Counted from the stretch's first letter, positions 1-12,658 are shown. The stretch: DNA of 64,000 bases from Lactifluus volemus (GCA_022376515.1 WTXI01000057.1:124001-188000), one strand, 5' to 3'. Numbers and translations are program-made. Notes: generated by a model not told the origin, from the letters alone.

Positions 1-1
1 C

Positions 2-781
2 CTCCAAGCTTGGCAACAGCTGACCGGCATCAACTTTATCTTCTACTTTGGGACCACCTTTTTCACGAACGCCGGGATCCACAACCCCTACCTTATCTCC
101 ATTGCCACCTCCACAGTTAATGTTGGCATGACCCTACCCGGAATATATGGTGTGGAACGATTCGGTCGTCGGCGACTGCTTCTTGTTGGTGCAGTCGGCA
201 TGACGGTCTGCGAGTACATCATTGCGATCATTGGTTCGACTACATCGAAGACCAACCAGCCCGCGCAGTCCGCCGAGGTCGCCCTGGTCTGTTTCTACCT
301 CGCATTCTTCGCTTCCACGTGGGGACCTATCGCGTGGGTGATTACCGGGGAAATATTCCCTCTGAATATCCGTGCCAAGGCCATGTCTCTCTCGACTGCA
401 TCCAACTGGCTTTGGAACTTTGGTATAACCTACGCTAGTGCGTTTCTCTTTTTTCTTCTTCTTCGATTCGCGTTTTGGTGACACATCCTCATCTATTTTT
501 CGCAGCCCCGTACATGGTCGAATCTGGCCCGGAAGTGCAGACCTTGGCACCAAGGTATTCTACATTTGGGGCACGACGTGTTCCTGCTGCATCATCTTTG
601 CATATTTCTGCATCCCTGAGACGAAGGGCTCTCCCTGGAACAAATCGACTTGTTGTACCGGAACGTGACTCCCGTTCGCTCGGTTCAATACCGCAAGCAA
701 CTTGTTGCGCAAGGCCTCGAGCTCGGGGCCCAGCCCGTTTCCGAGAAAGAGGACGATCTGGTTTCGAACGAGAAAGTTTGA
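2..781 (+). CDS. Sugar (hexose) transporter, MFS family, 3' part
   Basis: C-terminal half of a major facilitator superfamily sugar porter, a plasma-membrane proton/sugar symporter. The gene enters from the left edge. Exon one (2-437) reads WQQLTGINFIFYFG, then the family signature GRRRLLLVGA and the PIAWVITGEIFPLNIRAKA loop. A 68-nt intron (438-505, GT...CAG) splices in phase to ATPYMVESGP. The expected continuation ADLGTKVFYIWG...PETKG and then LSLEQIDLLYRN, ending at the TGA at 779-781, is fully present but lies in two successive other frames. One base is missing near 531 (CCGGGA read as CCGGA) and one near 630 (GGTCTC read as GGCTC). Family membership is clear; whether the two losses are real or sequence errors cannot be told here. 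Confidence 0.85.
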
Positions 782-1896
782 TGCGTACACAGCGCACAGG
801 GCAGTGTAAGGCAGCCGCGTGGCTGGTCTCGAAATTTCGCTCTGTACGCCACGTACCCCCTTTCCTGTCTTCCTCTAGTCTTGTCTCATTCTACTCCCTT
901 TTCCTCCTCTCCCGCCGAGACTTTCGGCTACTTTACAACTCCTGGCTCGTCGTCTCGATTTTCTCGTCTAGATAAAAGAGCCACGATGTCACCTCGGTTA
1001 CGAAAACTCTTACGCCTCGGCCATAGACCCGTCCTCTGTGGCCTCGGTTCTAATGTATATAAAAGACCTGTGAATTAGAAGTAGCGAAGTATCGCCGCGT
1101 TTCCCCCTTTTTTCTCGAAATCTTCTCGTCTGCCTCAAGGCTCCTTCAAATTTCGCCTTCTTCTGCCTCGTCTCCGTCCCGTAACAGCTTCCTTGGCCCC
1201 ATTTTAGTCTTACCTCTGATTTCTTAACCCGGTCCTCCCCTTTGCTACTATCCCTTTTCTCTCCACTTCTCACTCGATGAATCTCGGACTCACTACCAGG
1301 AGATGTGATATTTCTCTAGCGAGGGCGCGTTGGACGTCATTGTTTTACGATGGACATGCCTGACAATGAAAAATATACAACTTGTTGTATTAATTTTAAT
1401 GCCTAGCTCTACGATCCTTTTTTTTTTCTTGTGCTCATTTATCGAAACCAATCTGATACTACCCCCGCTAGCAACAGAGATGTGCCCTCAATGAACGAGA
1501 GCACGTGAGAGTTCTGCTGACTCCTTGAACCAATGACCCAAGGGTTGGACCGCAAAGACGACCGGAAGATGGATTCTCCTATAAGGGGGCCCGAGTCTGT
1601 TGAGATGGCTCAGTTTCTCACTCACAAACTTTGCCTCAATCCTCCACTTTACGCGACCCAAATCTGTGGTGTGCTTGGAACGTAGTACAGGCATCACTCA
1701 AGTAATATATATAGGGCATGTTTTCAGTAGATAATGCACCCACAACATACAAAACAAAACAGCTTCCGAAACACAAACCTTATTGGTTACCGTATTGGGC
1801 ACACACGGTAATATGGCATCACGTGAGCTAAAATTCTCAATTTCCGACCACAGTTTGTCGGGTCCACGTCGACACGGACAGAGTAACTCGTAGGCT
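782..1896. other. Intergenic, no gene seen
   Basis: Pyrimidine-rich stretches follow the transporter stop (about 850-960 and 1100-1270), with T and A runs near 1380-1430. I see no open frame with recognisable protein character. It presumably holds the transporter 3' UTR and the promoter of the downstream heme lyase gene. Confidence 0.5.
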
Positions 1897-2878
1897 ATGG
1901 GACAGACCACTTCTTCTACTCAGCATTATCCTGCCTCATCGTCATCCGCTACCTGCCCAGTGGATCATTCGACGTTTGCAAGACATCAACATCCACAGGC
2001 TTCATCTTCCGCTTCCGCTTCCTGCCCCGTAGACCATGCCTCCCTAGCAAAACATGCACAGTCCTCCTCTGCAGCCAGGTGTCCCGTTGACCACGCTTCA
2101 TCGTCAAAATCTTCATCAACCACCGCCGCCCAGTGTCCGGTGCAGCCAGAAACACTCGATCCGCGAAATAATCTCCCTATTCTCACACAGTCGCGCGCTC
2201 CTTCGCAAACCGTTGACCTTCCTACTGACCGCACCACGTCATCGATACCCCGTGACACTGCTGATAATTGGGAGTACCCGTCACCGCAGCAATTCTACAA
2301 TGCTCTGGTCCGAAAGGGTTGGGAAACTCCGGAGAATGAGATCGAGACTATGGTGCATATACATAACTTTTTAAATGAGAAGGCGTGGGAGGAAGTACAA
2401 AAATGGGAGGCCCAAGTCAACCAGTGCGTGTACTTACTCTACCTAAGGTTGCTTGTCTCTGACGTGTGTAACGTCTAACAGGGACGAGAAGTTGCAGCTT
2501 GTGCGCTTCAAGGGACGTCCCGGGGAACTCTCACCCAAGGCGAGGTTCTGGCTGTTTGCTGGATGGCTCTTACCGGAACGATTCAAGTGGGTCATGATGG
2601 ATGAATCACAGATCTCATGCTGAATCTGACACCACACCTTTTCTAGTAATGAACCTCCGTTTGATCGCCACGATTGGATCGTCCGACGTCCGTCGACCGG
2701 CGAAGAAATCCGATATGTTATTGACTATTATGGCGCACCACCGCTTCCGGATGGATCGCCAGTCTTCTCCCTGGATGTTCGCCCCGCCTTGGACAGCCTT
2801 GGCAGTATCAGTATGCGTGTTCGCGCGGCAACCCGAGCCACGTGGAGTAGTGTTGCTCCGGAGGCAAGTCATGCCTGA
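1897..2878 (+). CDS. CYC3: Holocytochrome-c synthase (cytochrome c heme lyase)
   Basis: Attaches heme covalently to apocytochrome c in the mitochondrial intermembrane space. Three exons (1897-2423, 2482-2586, 2647-2878) join in frame to 287 aa; both introns are GT-AG, 58 and 60 nt. The low-complexity N terminus carries four CPV heme-regulatory motifs (Cys20, 43, 62, 80; the first three are CPVDH). The core shows [29 protein letters not shown] (His154 and His156, in the region of the family's essential heme-ligating His), then [27 protein letters not shown] and [11 protein letters not shown], all standard family blocks. Splice choices are supported by uninterrupted family similarity across both joins. 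No frameshift. The symbol follows the yeast cytochrome c enzyme; a cytochrome c1-specific paralogue cannot be excluded. Confidence 0.93.
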
Positions 2879-4235
2879 TTATCAGTGACCGCCTTTCTGG
2901 CTGAGGGACGCATTCCTCTCGGAGGTAGGGGTAATGGATTAGACTCATCTCATTTTTGCCTACTACGGGTATACGAGTTCCTTTAGTTTCGGATAGCATG
3001 GAAATGGTATTCATGAAGTTGCCTCGGTAGCTGCGGTTTGACAAACCTGATGGTACTACCAGCCCATGCTACCTCTTTTCTGGAGGGAGGGGGACCTTTC
3101 CTGACCTCTCGAGAGACGCACGATGTCAATTTTTGAAACTCTCGGGACGTAGGACAGCGGCGTGAAAGCGATTGTATTTGGCACCCAATGTCTCCGTCTC
3201 TCTACACAAATGCATACCATTATGCTCGTCGGCGGCTGACAGGAAGTTTCGAAATACAGGTATAAATGGGCGTCGATTTTCAGCCAAGTGAATCATCGCC
3301 CCACTCGGTTCTTCCTCCTCCTTCTCATCTACCAAGCGAACGCTTTCTATCTTACCGTCTTCTCGTCGTCGGAGCAACGCTACACACTGTTCCACGACTG
3401 CTCGCTGCTCGTTTTCTTCGCCATCGTCCCTTCGTGCGCCGTCACTCACAACCTCTCTATTGTTTTTCTTCATGCCCGCCGTGAATGTCCGTCGTCTGTG
3501 TCCCTTTGTTCTCGGTGTGCCTTTCATCGACAATCTACACCACCGCCCTTCGTATCTCGTAAACTACTATCGCGCGCCTCTGTGCGTCGAAGCCCACGTC
3601 GACTATCGGATTCGAGGGCCTCACTACTTTTCGGCTCATCTCTCATCACGTGATTGGGCGCATCTATTAGAGATCTGCGACGGCTGTGCTCGGTGGCGAC
3701 AGACACGATTTCACGCTTGGCCATTCGCTTATGGAGGAGGAAGGCCGACCCGTCAATGGGCCCATGTCTCAGGAACGCGAGTCGCCATGGCCATTGTGCA
3801 GTGCAGTGCTTGGGCACAGGCCTGGACCCAGTCAACCACAGATTGCCTCGAAGTGGCGTCTCTTCCCAGAGCATAAATAGTCTCCCATGGCCCCCGTCCT
3901 CTGTGGCACTTCTCCGTCTTTTGGCTTGCCTCTTGGCGTGCTTGGCTGCTCCTCGTGTCCTCGTTTAAGTCAAGCTTCTTCGACCTCTCTCGCATCTACT
4001 TCTCGTCGTCGACACCGGACTGTTGCCCCTTCTTCGTCATCCTGTTCAGGCTTGTTCCCACCACTTCCCGGAACCCAAGTGCCGCCGGGTCCTCATATGG
4101 CCAAGAGAGCACCTCGTCGTTGTTCACCTCAACATTGCGCTGCAAGCGTCTTCAAACAATCGCCGCCATCCTCGCGTACTCGCCCTCGCGCCAACGACCC
4201 TATCCCTCTGCTCGTTCTCGACTGGCGGTTCTCTC

Positions 4236-4630
4236 TCACAAAACACGCGGCACCGCATCACCTGCCAAGACCTAAAGCTTGTCTCTCGCCCCACATCTTG
4301 AGGTGTTACGAAGATCTCCACCACCACCACCTTGCAAACACCTGGTCCCGAGCGCCTCTTGGGCCTGAATCAGTCTGGTGCTCTTCCGTGGCGATTAGTT
4401 CGTCACCTCGGAATCTGTGTGAACCTGTGTGACCGGCATTCGACGTTTTTGTGTGACTTGGCGCCTCGTACTGGTGGTTCTCCCGATGGCACCCGTGGCT
4501 CCGCACCACAACTCGCCAAAGATTCAAGCTCGTCTCTCGCCCCGCATCTTTTGAGATGTTACGAAGATCACTGGGAACCTGTGTGAACCCGCCGACATTC
4601 CGACATTGTGTGATGTGTGACTTGGGCAAC
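4236..4630. repeat. Diverged tandem duplication, about 260 bp unit
   Basis: The sequence around CTCTCGCCCCACATCTTGAG and GTGTTACGAAGATC (4288-4317) recurs around 4534-4569 as CTCTCGCCCCGCATCTTTTG with ATGTTACGAAGATC. The following GAACCTGTGTGA, CATTCGACG and TGTGTGACTTGG blocks (4420-4462) recur at 4573-4626. The copies have many substitutions and small indels, so the duplication is old. No coding function is visible. Confidence 0.6.
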
Positions 4631-5070
4631 GGTGTGCTTGATATTGAGATTTCTCCTCTCTGTCTCCATCGGTTGGAAGTTGTGCACCCCTGTTTGCACC
4701 TTCGCTGAGAGTTATCTGTGATCTCTTTACTATGACGACGTTGAAGTCGTGCGCGGAAACGCTGCACCTTCATTGAGAGACTGGCTCGTGATTGCTTGTA
4801 CCTTTTCTTCTCTCTCTTTCTCTCTTTCTCTCTGCTGCCTTGCCGCGACATCGCGTGTTCTCGTTGTTGTCTCTTTCTGCGTGAGTCTCCTGCTTTTCAC
4901 AAGAGGTCTTACTGGCTCTTTCTAGGTTTGGCTAGTCCACTAGTCAGGGTGATGGGTAAGTGCGGGTAGGAGGGTGGGCCATCCGTATACTTTTCTCTCT
5001 CTCTTTCGACTCCTAACCAAACCAGTTTCATTATATGCGACACCCTTGCGGCGTCGTCGTCTCTTGTCTG

Positions 5071-5485
5071 GTACGTATTAGTGGGTGGGCGGGCGGTCAC
5101 CCTTTTCTTCTGCTTCTTTTCGATCGAGATGATGATGACAGGTCTCACAGCCAAAATATTAACCGTAAGTATAGTGGGTGGGTGGGCGGGCATCCACTTT
5201 TTCTCTCTCCTTTTTCCCCCTTTGATCTAGGCACGACGTTTCTTTTGTCACTCATTCCTCTTCCCTTTTTTTTCGATCTGGTAAGTAGTGGGTGGGTGGG
5301 CGGGCATCCACTTTTTTTTTCCTTTTTCTTCCCTTTGATCTACGCACACGTTTCATTTATTACGGTGAGTATATTGGGTGGGCGGGCGGGCGTCCACTTT
5401 TCTTTTTCTCTCTTTTTTTTTTTTTTTCCGATTTGGTCTACGCACGCGTTTCTTTTGACAAGTCAAGGTACGTTTTACTTTATTT
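5071..5485 (+). repeat. Four tandem intron-like units with G-quadruplex motifs
   Basis: Units start at 5071, 5165, 5281 and 5365. Each opens with a 5' splice-site-like hexamer (GTACGT, GTAAGT, GTAAGT, GTGAGT), is followed within about 12 nt by a G-run block, then by (C)ATCCAC or GTCCAC, a long polypyrimidine tract and GATCTA/GGTCTA. Unit 2 ends in a consensus TAG acceptor; units 3 and 4 have TACG instead. Three units contain a perfect four-run G4 motif (5176-5190, 5290-5304, 5376-5390: runs of GGG separated by single T or C); the first has three GGG runs plus GG. Confidence 0.75.
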
Positions 5486-5654
5486 CACAGCAGATTCGCT
5501 CAACGGCTTACTGTTCCTTTTGTCTAGAGTCCAGTTGGCTCTTCAGTTGATCCCGTAATAGGTCTTCTTTCCCTGCTTCCATGTGAGTTTCCCAGCTTCT
5601 TGTTCGGATGACTTATCGGCCTCACTGATTTTAAATGTTGTTTAGACGTCCTCA

Positions 5655-5890
5655 GATCTAACAATGGCCTCGTGCCCAAGCATCTACGTAGCAAGACAAT
5701 CTCGCCAGTCTTCGCGCGCTACCTCCAGCACCTGTTCAAGGCTGAAGCATCTAGTCTGCGCCGCACTGTAGTGTTGAGAGACGCAAGAAGTGGGAATCTT
5801 AGAATGATGAACAGGCGGTTTCGGGATACGCCTGGCGCTATATACCGACTGAGAATGAGATATGATCACTTCTGAGTCAATTATGATATG
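5655..5890. repeat. NLR 5' cassette, copy 1
   Basis: Upstream segment shared with the other NLR copies: GCGCGCTACCTCCAGCA, AGCATCTAG, GTGTTGAGAGACGCAAGAAG, TGAGTCAATTATGATATGA. Small open frames in it differ among copies, so it looks like flanking or leader DNA duplicated with the gene rather than a gene of its own. Confidence 0.6.
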
Positions 5891-6056
5891 ACCCACTGGG
5901 ATGTGGATACTTTAGACTCTAGAGCGGAGGTGTGACAGCTATGATAGAAATATGATGAACCAATTCCAAGCTCTGAGTCTGCGCCAAGCTTGATGGAGGC
6001 CCGGGATCACCGCGCCACGCTGCACGTGGTTATCTCAACCTCTTACCTCGACTACG

Positions 6057-9000
6057 ATGGCTCTTGCACAACCGGATTCGTATGCAAATCCTATTTCATC
6101 TCATCTCGCTCAATGTTAATCATTATTACAGCCAAGACCCTCAAAAACCTGGAACAAAGTACATCGGTCCTTTCCACTCTATGCCGATTTTTGCTCACAT
6201 AACTGCCTTTGAACAGTGCTCAGGTCATCGAAACTCAACAAAGCCCTCTCACCCTCGAGGTGACTGGTACGTATCCTAGTGATGCTACTGAAATGAATCC
6301 TAAGGTGTTTTTCCCCTGTCAGTACTCAAGGTACACAATCTTCCTCGTCTCAAGACACTCTCCGGGAAGAAGCGACATTTTATGTCACTGTGACCAACGA
6401 GGCGAGAACATGGCAGACACGATCTGTTCGAGTGTGGGACGGCGCGTGGAATGGAACGAGGTTTGGACTCCTTGTACGAAATCTATTTTTTTTTTTCTTT
6501 TTACACTGAATCTCTTGCAGGCTGCTATCACTCTCCCATATTACAGCATCTCTTTATGCGAAAAGGACCTTGCGGAAGACATCCTTGTTGGAAACATGAG
6601 ATACTCTGTGAACCTCAACTGCGTTTGTATTCTTACTCGCATTCATATGACTCAGCACATTGTAGACTTGATATTATTTTGAGCCATGATGGGGTCATTC
6701 AACGGAGCCGGTCACACTATTCTTGAAGATCACCGTCTCACCAAATGCGAGTCCCGCTCTGACTGCTTCGCAACGCTGTGAACCACACAGCGATCGAATT
6801 GGACAGCCCGCCGTCGTTGAAGGAAATGTCGCGCCTCCTACCATTCAAGTCCAGTGAAACCACGCAACTGGCGTAGTCACCCCCTCTACCTCCTTTATCC
6901 CGGACCAGAGACCTTCCAATGAGAGCAGTACTTCTGTCCGACAGCATCGGACAGCCAGACGGAGATGCAAGCATCGCTCTCCGTCGCGCTGAAGAGGCTG
7001 TCAATATGATGGAAACATGGGGCATTGCTGTTGGGGTGGTCAAGGAGGTGATGGATGCCGTCGGTCCAATTGCATCAGTATGCCCAACCTATTTGCCTTT
7101 TCTCCGCCGAGTTAACTTCTGTTCTCTAGCTGCAGCCCCACGCAAGTCTAGCATGGAGCCTGCTCTCAAAGATTCCCGAGGTGCGTCACCTTGCCTTGTC
7201 GGAGGATGCGGGACATTCATTCTTTTTTTCTCTTGGTTGCCAGACTTTGCTTCAGCAGGTTCAGCGCGACGATAACGTCCGATCACTATTTGAAGCCATA
7301 TGCGATGCGTTTGCGTTTGCCAAAGATGCGGAAGCTTTGAGGAGGATCAAGCCGGAGTCTCTTCAGGCGAAATCCTTGAGGACATGCTGGAGCGCGTTTC
7401 GGAAATTAGCAGATTTATTGAATCATATGCGAAGGATGTGCGAGTCGGTACGTTGTCTGAGCTCTCTCGTTAGTAGTTATTGACATGCGGTTTGCAGGGA
7501 AGCGGACTTGGAAGAATATCCGTGGTCAAGTTGACGGGAAAATCACACAGTACCGCACTATCCTCATCCGACTCCGGGACGATTTTCTCGCGCGTGCTGC
7601 TGTCACGACGGAGGTTACTGTGCTTCGAATACAAGACCATGTGAGTAGTATTAGTCCAATCAAACAAGAGTACTCGACTCAACAGTATACACACATAGCT
7701 TAAGGCGATATCAAACCATTCATTAGAAGCCGGTGCGTAATTCCGATGGCCATGAAATGATCTGACCATCGATCTGACAATGGCACACAGAATTCAGTGC
7801 TTTGATCAGGGAATTGCCATATAAAGGAGGCTGGCAATTCGGCGACGAGAGACGCTGTCTTCCAGGAACACGCGAGGATTTCTTGGATCATATCTTCAAG
7901 TGGGTCGAGAATCCCGAATCTGAACGTGGGCTCGTGCTCTTCGGCCAAGCAGGCACTGGAAAATCCTCAATAGCACATGAAGTCGCACGTCACTTCGAAA
8001 ATAAGTGTCTCGGATCTTACTTCGCCTTCGTTCGAAAGGAAGGTTCCAAAGATGAGGCATACCAACTTTTCACAACACTTGCCTGTGATCTCTCCAACAG
8101 CTATCCTGCGTTCAAATTCGCCCTCGGGAGGGTCCTTAAGGAAAATCTGTCACTCCGTGGTACCCGAGACCGTCGTACGCTTTTTGAACGCCTCATCCTC
8201 GAACCACTCAAGGACCTACAAATTTGTGATCCAATTCTTATCGTAATCGATGGATTGGACGAGAGTGGAGATGCGAGTGGCACTAAAGGACTACACGCCT
8301 TTCTTGCTCAACATCTTCTCGACCTCCCTTCAAAATTCCGTATTCTCATTGCATCAAGGCCGGACGTTGGCATCGAATCTGCATTCGCCGAAGCTCTATC
8401 TATCCACATCCTCTACATGGATGATGACAAACTTGCTGCGAAAACGGAGGACGACATTCTCGCGTACTTTCAGGATGCGCTCCATCCGGACGCTTTCAAC
8501 GACTGTGGCGTGAAACTAGCAAAGGCAGCGGAGGGCCTGTTTCAGTGGGCTTCCGTTGCATGTGGGTTCATAAGTAACCCTCCTGCTAGTTTCGGCTTTA
8601 GTGAAAAAGAGGTCATACAGCGCTTGTTGGGACTCTCTCGAGATCGGGATGGACAAGATCCGTTAGACCAGTTATACGAAGAAGTTCTCGAGGGATATTT
8701 CAGACCGCCTGCAGCACAGACTTTATTTCGATCTGTGATGGGACAAATTTTTGCTGCGATCGAGCCTCTCACCACCAGTTCCCTGATTGCCCTGCGCCGA
8801 CATGCACCTAAAGATGATCCCGAAGATCCTGACCCCGAAGATTCTGATCGGGTTCTCAAAATGCTCGGACATCTTGGCTCGGTGCTGAGCAATGTCACCT
8901 CATCTGATGGAACGCGGCCAATCGTTCCTCTCCATACTTCATTCCGTGATTTTCTGGCAGATGAGAAGAGTGGGGCATTTCATGTCGACTTTGGCAAGGC

Positions 9001-11667
9001 CCACCATCGGTTGGCACATTCCTGTCTTGGTTTAATGCTGGATAACCTCAAGTTCAACGTTTGTAAGCTCGAGACGTCATATCTCGCAAACAGGGGCGTC
9101 CCAGACTTGGAATCTCGAATTGCCGAGCACATTCCGTCCGCTCTATCGTATGCCTGCATTTTTTGGGACGGTCATCTAGAACACGTTGCTTTCGAACAAG
9201 ATCTCTTCATAAAGTTGCGATTCCTGTTCGAGACAAAGTTTCTGTTCTGGCTAGAAGTGCTTAGCATCAAGAATAGTGTGGGCCTTGCTTCGCCAGCAAT
9301 GGCATCTCTGAAGATGTGGTTGCAGCGGAAGGTGGGTACATCTTAGAAATTATAAATGACATGTAGTGACTGTTGCGTCAAATCACAACAGCCCCAAAAG
9401 GACGTGGAGAATCTCCTGGCATTGGTGAACGACGCGTTCGCATTTGTGCGGTATTTCGGGATGGCAATAGCAAGAAGCGCCCCGCATATATATATATCTG
9501 CTCTGCCATTCGCGCCATCCTCTTCCCGCATTATCGAGCATTACCTTCATTTATTCCCCCCACATTATCTTTGGAGCGCGGGCAATTGTCTCATTGGCCA
9601 GCATTAGAAATGGTGATTCAAGCACATGACGAGCCGATCGAATCCGTTGCATTCTCGCCAAATGGGCAGCGGATAGCCTCAGGCTCGCAAGACCACACGA
9701 TTCGGGTGTGGGATGCCACGACGGGGGAGCTTGTAGCGGGCCCGTTTGCTAAACACACCGATAGGGTCCTTTCTGTTGCATTCTCGCCAGATGGACAGCG
9801 CATTGTCTCTGCCTCGAAAGATCACACGATTCGTGTTGGGATGCCGCAACAGGAGATGTGTAGCGGGCCCGCTCATTGGACATAGTGATACCGTCATATC
9901 TGTTGCTTTCTCGCCAGACGGGCAGCGCATCGCGTCTGCCTCATACGATTGCACGATCCGCATATGGAATGCTGAAACAGGAGAGGAGGCTTCAAGCCCG
10001 TTTACTGGACACACCGGTTACATCAACTCTGTTGTATTCTCGCCGGACGGGAAGCGCATTGCCTCGGCATCGCATGATCGCACGATTCGACTGTGGGATT
10101 CGGCAGTCGGAGGGATCGTAGCAGGCCCATTTACCGGACACACTGAACCAGTCAACTCTGTCGCATTTTCACCGAACGGGGAGCACATTGCCTCGGCCTC
10201 GAGAGATCACACAATTCGTGTTTGGAATTCCGCAACAGGAGAGGTCATGACGGGCCGTTTAGTGGACACGCCCATAAAGTCTGTTCTGTTGCATTCTCAC
10301 CTGACGGGCAGCGTATCGCCTCTGCCTCATTCGATCGCACAATTCGTGTGTGGGATGTCACAACAGGAGATATCATTGCGGGCCCGTTTACTGGTCACGT
10401 CAATTCAGTCGCTTCTATTTCGCTCTCACCGGACGGACAGCGCATGGCCTCGGCCTCGTTCGATCGCACGATTCGTGTGTGGGACGCCACGACAAGAGAG
10501 GCCGTAGCATGTCCATTTACTGGATATGCCGATTCAGTATTTTTTATTGCGCTCTCACCGGACGGGCAGCGTATTGCTTCGGCCTCAGCAGATCACACGA
10601 TTTGTATTTGGGATGCCACAACTGGAGAAGTCACATCGGGCCCGTTTACTGGACACACCGATTGGGTTACTGGTGTTTCATTCTCGCCAGACGGGCAGCG
10701 AGTCGCTTCGGCCTCGCACGATCGCACGATTCGTGTGTGGGATGCAGCAACGGGAGAGGCCGTAGTGGACCCGTTTACTGGACACAGTGATCGGATCACG
10801 TCAGCTGTATTCTCACCGGACGGGCAGCGCATTGCTTCGAGCTCGCTCGATCGCACGATTCGCGTATGGGATGCTGCAACAGGAAAGGTTGTGGCCGGCC
10901 CATTTACTGGACACGCCGATGGAGTCTACTTTGCTGTATTCTCACCAGACGGGCAACGCATTGCCTCGGCCTCGTTTGATCGCACGATTCGTGTGTGGGA
11001 TGCAAAAACAGGAGAGGCTATAGTAGGGCCATTTACTGGGCACAGAAACGAGGTCTATTCTGTTGCGTACTCGCCAAACGGGAAGCGCATTGCTTCAGCC
11101 TCATACGATGGCACGATTCGCGTGTGGGATGCCGCAACGGGAGTGCTTGTAGCCGGGCCATTTACAGGACATACGAGTAGGACCTACGGTGTTGCATTTT
11201 CACCAGATGGACAGTACATTGCTTCGGGCTCTGGAGATCGCACGATTCGCGTGTGGGATGCTATCACAGGAGAAATCGTAGCTGGTCCATTTACTGGACA
11301 CACCGATTTAGTCTGTTCTGTTGTATTCTTGCCGGACGGACAACGGATCGCCTCCGCCTCACTAGATTGCACGATTCGCATGTCGCATGTCGGAACACTG
11401 TGTACCGCCTCGGCCTCGCGGAGTCGCGCGATTGATGCGGACAAGCGCAGGATGGAAGACATTGACAAGTTCCCGGTCAATAATGATGGTTGGGTATGTG
11501 GGGAGAATGGCGAGCTTCTTTTATGGATTCCCCAGATTCACCGGCCATATTTCAATAGGTCTAACACTGTCTGGATTGCAGGCAGAAATTATACCCAGCT
11601 TGATCGCTCAAACTTTGTACATGGATCGAATTGGGCTACGGTATATGTCCCTAGTTCATCTAGCTAG
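6057..11667 (+). pseudogene. C2-NACHT-WD40 NLR (STAND) protein, copy 1, frame-disrupted
   Basis: First copy of the array, same exon plan as copy 2 (34982-40644). The NACHT exon is an intact 514-codon frame (7802-9346) with Walker A GQAGTGKSS and Walker B LIVIDGLDES. The WD40 exon holds 14 repeats and the conserved tail WVCGENGELLLWIP...YVPSSSS. Compared with copy 2, single bases are missing near 6090 (exon 1), 6667, 6812, 6873 and 6940 (exon 4), 7371 (exon 6, AAAA to AAA), and 9560, 9838, 9859 and 10252 (WD40 exon); the first in-frame stop in the WD40 exon is the TAG ending at 9885. The four WD40-exon losses leave the last ten repeats in one frame to the stop at 11667. All are losses, so consensus errors are an alternative to a dead gene. 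Confidence 0.85.
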
Positions 11668-12658
11668 AGTCGGTACACTATGTATGTATGTCATTCCAGA
11701 TATCATCGGCGCCCTCTTCGCACGCCGCCAGTTGTGCGGCCCGGACCCTTCCTCATCGTTTCATGACCAAGTGCCTGGGATCACTAGCACATTATCCGAC
11801 GTACAGCTCATGGCTGTCCATAGTGTTCATATTTTTTACCGCGTGTCACTGCGCTCGTGCTCCATATCAGGTGGACGTAATCCAAGTGTACAGGATCAAG
11901 TTCAAAAAGTCCATTCCTTTCCCACGTTGTTACGTCATTGCATAATCAAATTTTCAGGCTCCGAAACTACTATTTCAAAGTACTGTACTAACGTGGCACC
12001 ATGCGATCAGACCTACCTTTCGGATCTCTCCAAATTTCGAGCCCATTTCTTGCTCAGTCACCACAAAATTCAACCTACCGTATCTAGTATGTGTTTCCAT
12101 ATTTCATAAAAAAAATTTTGGTAGTGTGGTGGAATAAAAAAAAATAGCATGTTTGTCACGCCTGCCTGTGTCGGAGTTTCCAATGTATAAAAGTGGCAAG
12201 CTTAGCGCTCGCGCTCTGACAGAACAGCCAATCAGAGTCTGAAATATGTCATGTGACATAGTGCAAAGGGGGTATAGGGGTGCCATGTTAGTACATTCAT
12301 CAAGCATGTTTTGCGATGTGAGTGCACAGAGACGTGCTGGTGGCAAGTCCAACGGTAAAGGGAATAGGTCGTGGGAAGTACAAAGTACGAAGTACGAAAG
12401 TATGTCGAGTAAGTTAGTCAAAAGAAAGGGGAGTGTGCCGCTGCGACGAGCTGTATCAAAAGGCATGGCCTGGGTGACGTAGGTGATGCTTCGCTCGAGG
12501 CCAAGGGACAGCATCGAGCCATCCAAGTGGGAAGCGACACGAGGTTTTCCCAAATATCCATTCGTATTTTCACAGTGGATGAAAACGAAATGGTTACCAG
12601 AGAGGCACGCACCAACACCACGATTCGGAGGGAGGAAGATACGCGTAACATACAACCA
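11668..12658. other. Intergenic, no gene seen
   Basis: Between NLR copy 1 and the convergent kinase gene. It lacks the 3' flank shared by copies 2-4 (the TCATCAGAGGTTTGTCGAAG block), so the duplication boundary for copy 1 lies near 11690. The open frames (for example 12104-12655, minus) have no recognisable protein features. Confidence 0.5.

Larger units (their letters stand above)
2879..5640. other. Gene-poor, pyrimidine-rich region
   Basis: About 2.7 kb between the heme lyase and NLR copy 1 with no protein I recognise. Open frames on either strand are short and skewed in composition (Ser/Pro/Arg-rich, as expected from C/T-rich DNA). It contains two repeat structures listed separately (4236-4630 and 5071-5485) and many splice-site-like sequences, for example GTGAGTCTCC near 4880 and a TTTAG acceptor near 5645. 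An untranslated multi-exon transcript is possible but unproven. Confidence 0.45.

Noticed and set aside
3126..3533. 135-codon minus-strand frame starting MSMKGTPRTKGHRRRTF
   Set aside because: Arg/Glu-rich composition follows from pyrimidine-rich DNA on the other strand; no family features, no intron partners.
3887..4432. 181-codon plus-strand frame in the gene-poor region
   Set aside because: Ser/Pro/Leu-rich and overlaps the diverged 260-bp duplication, which does not preserve the frame.
5990..6202. Chance that the short frame at the NLR copy 1 start is a separate gene
   Set aside because: It is the conserved exon 1/intron 1 segment of the NLR read through in a shifted frame.
9679..11480. 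Minus-strand frames of 60-154 codons with repeated [12 protein letters not shown] text
   Set aside because: Antisense translation of the WD40 repeats; the same appears in copies 2, 3 and 4.
12104..12655. 183-codon minus-strand frame downstream of NLR copy 1
   Set aside because: No recognisable domain; contains an A/T-rich poly-run segment and overlaps antisense frames of similar length.
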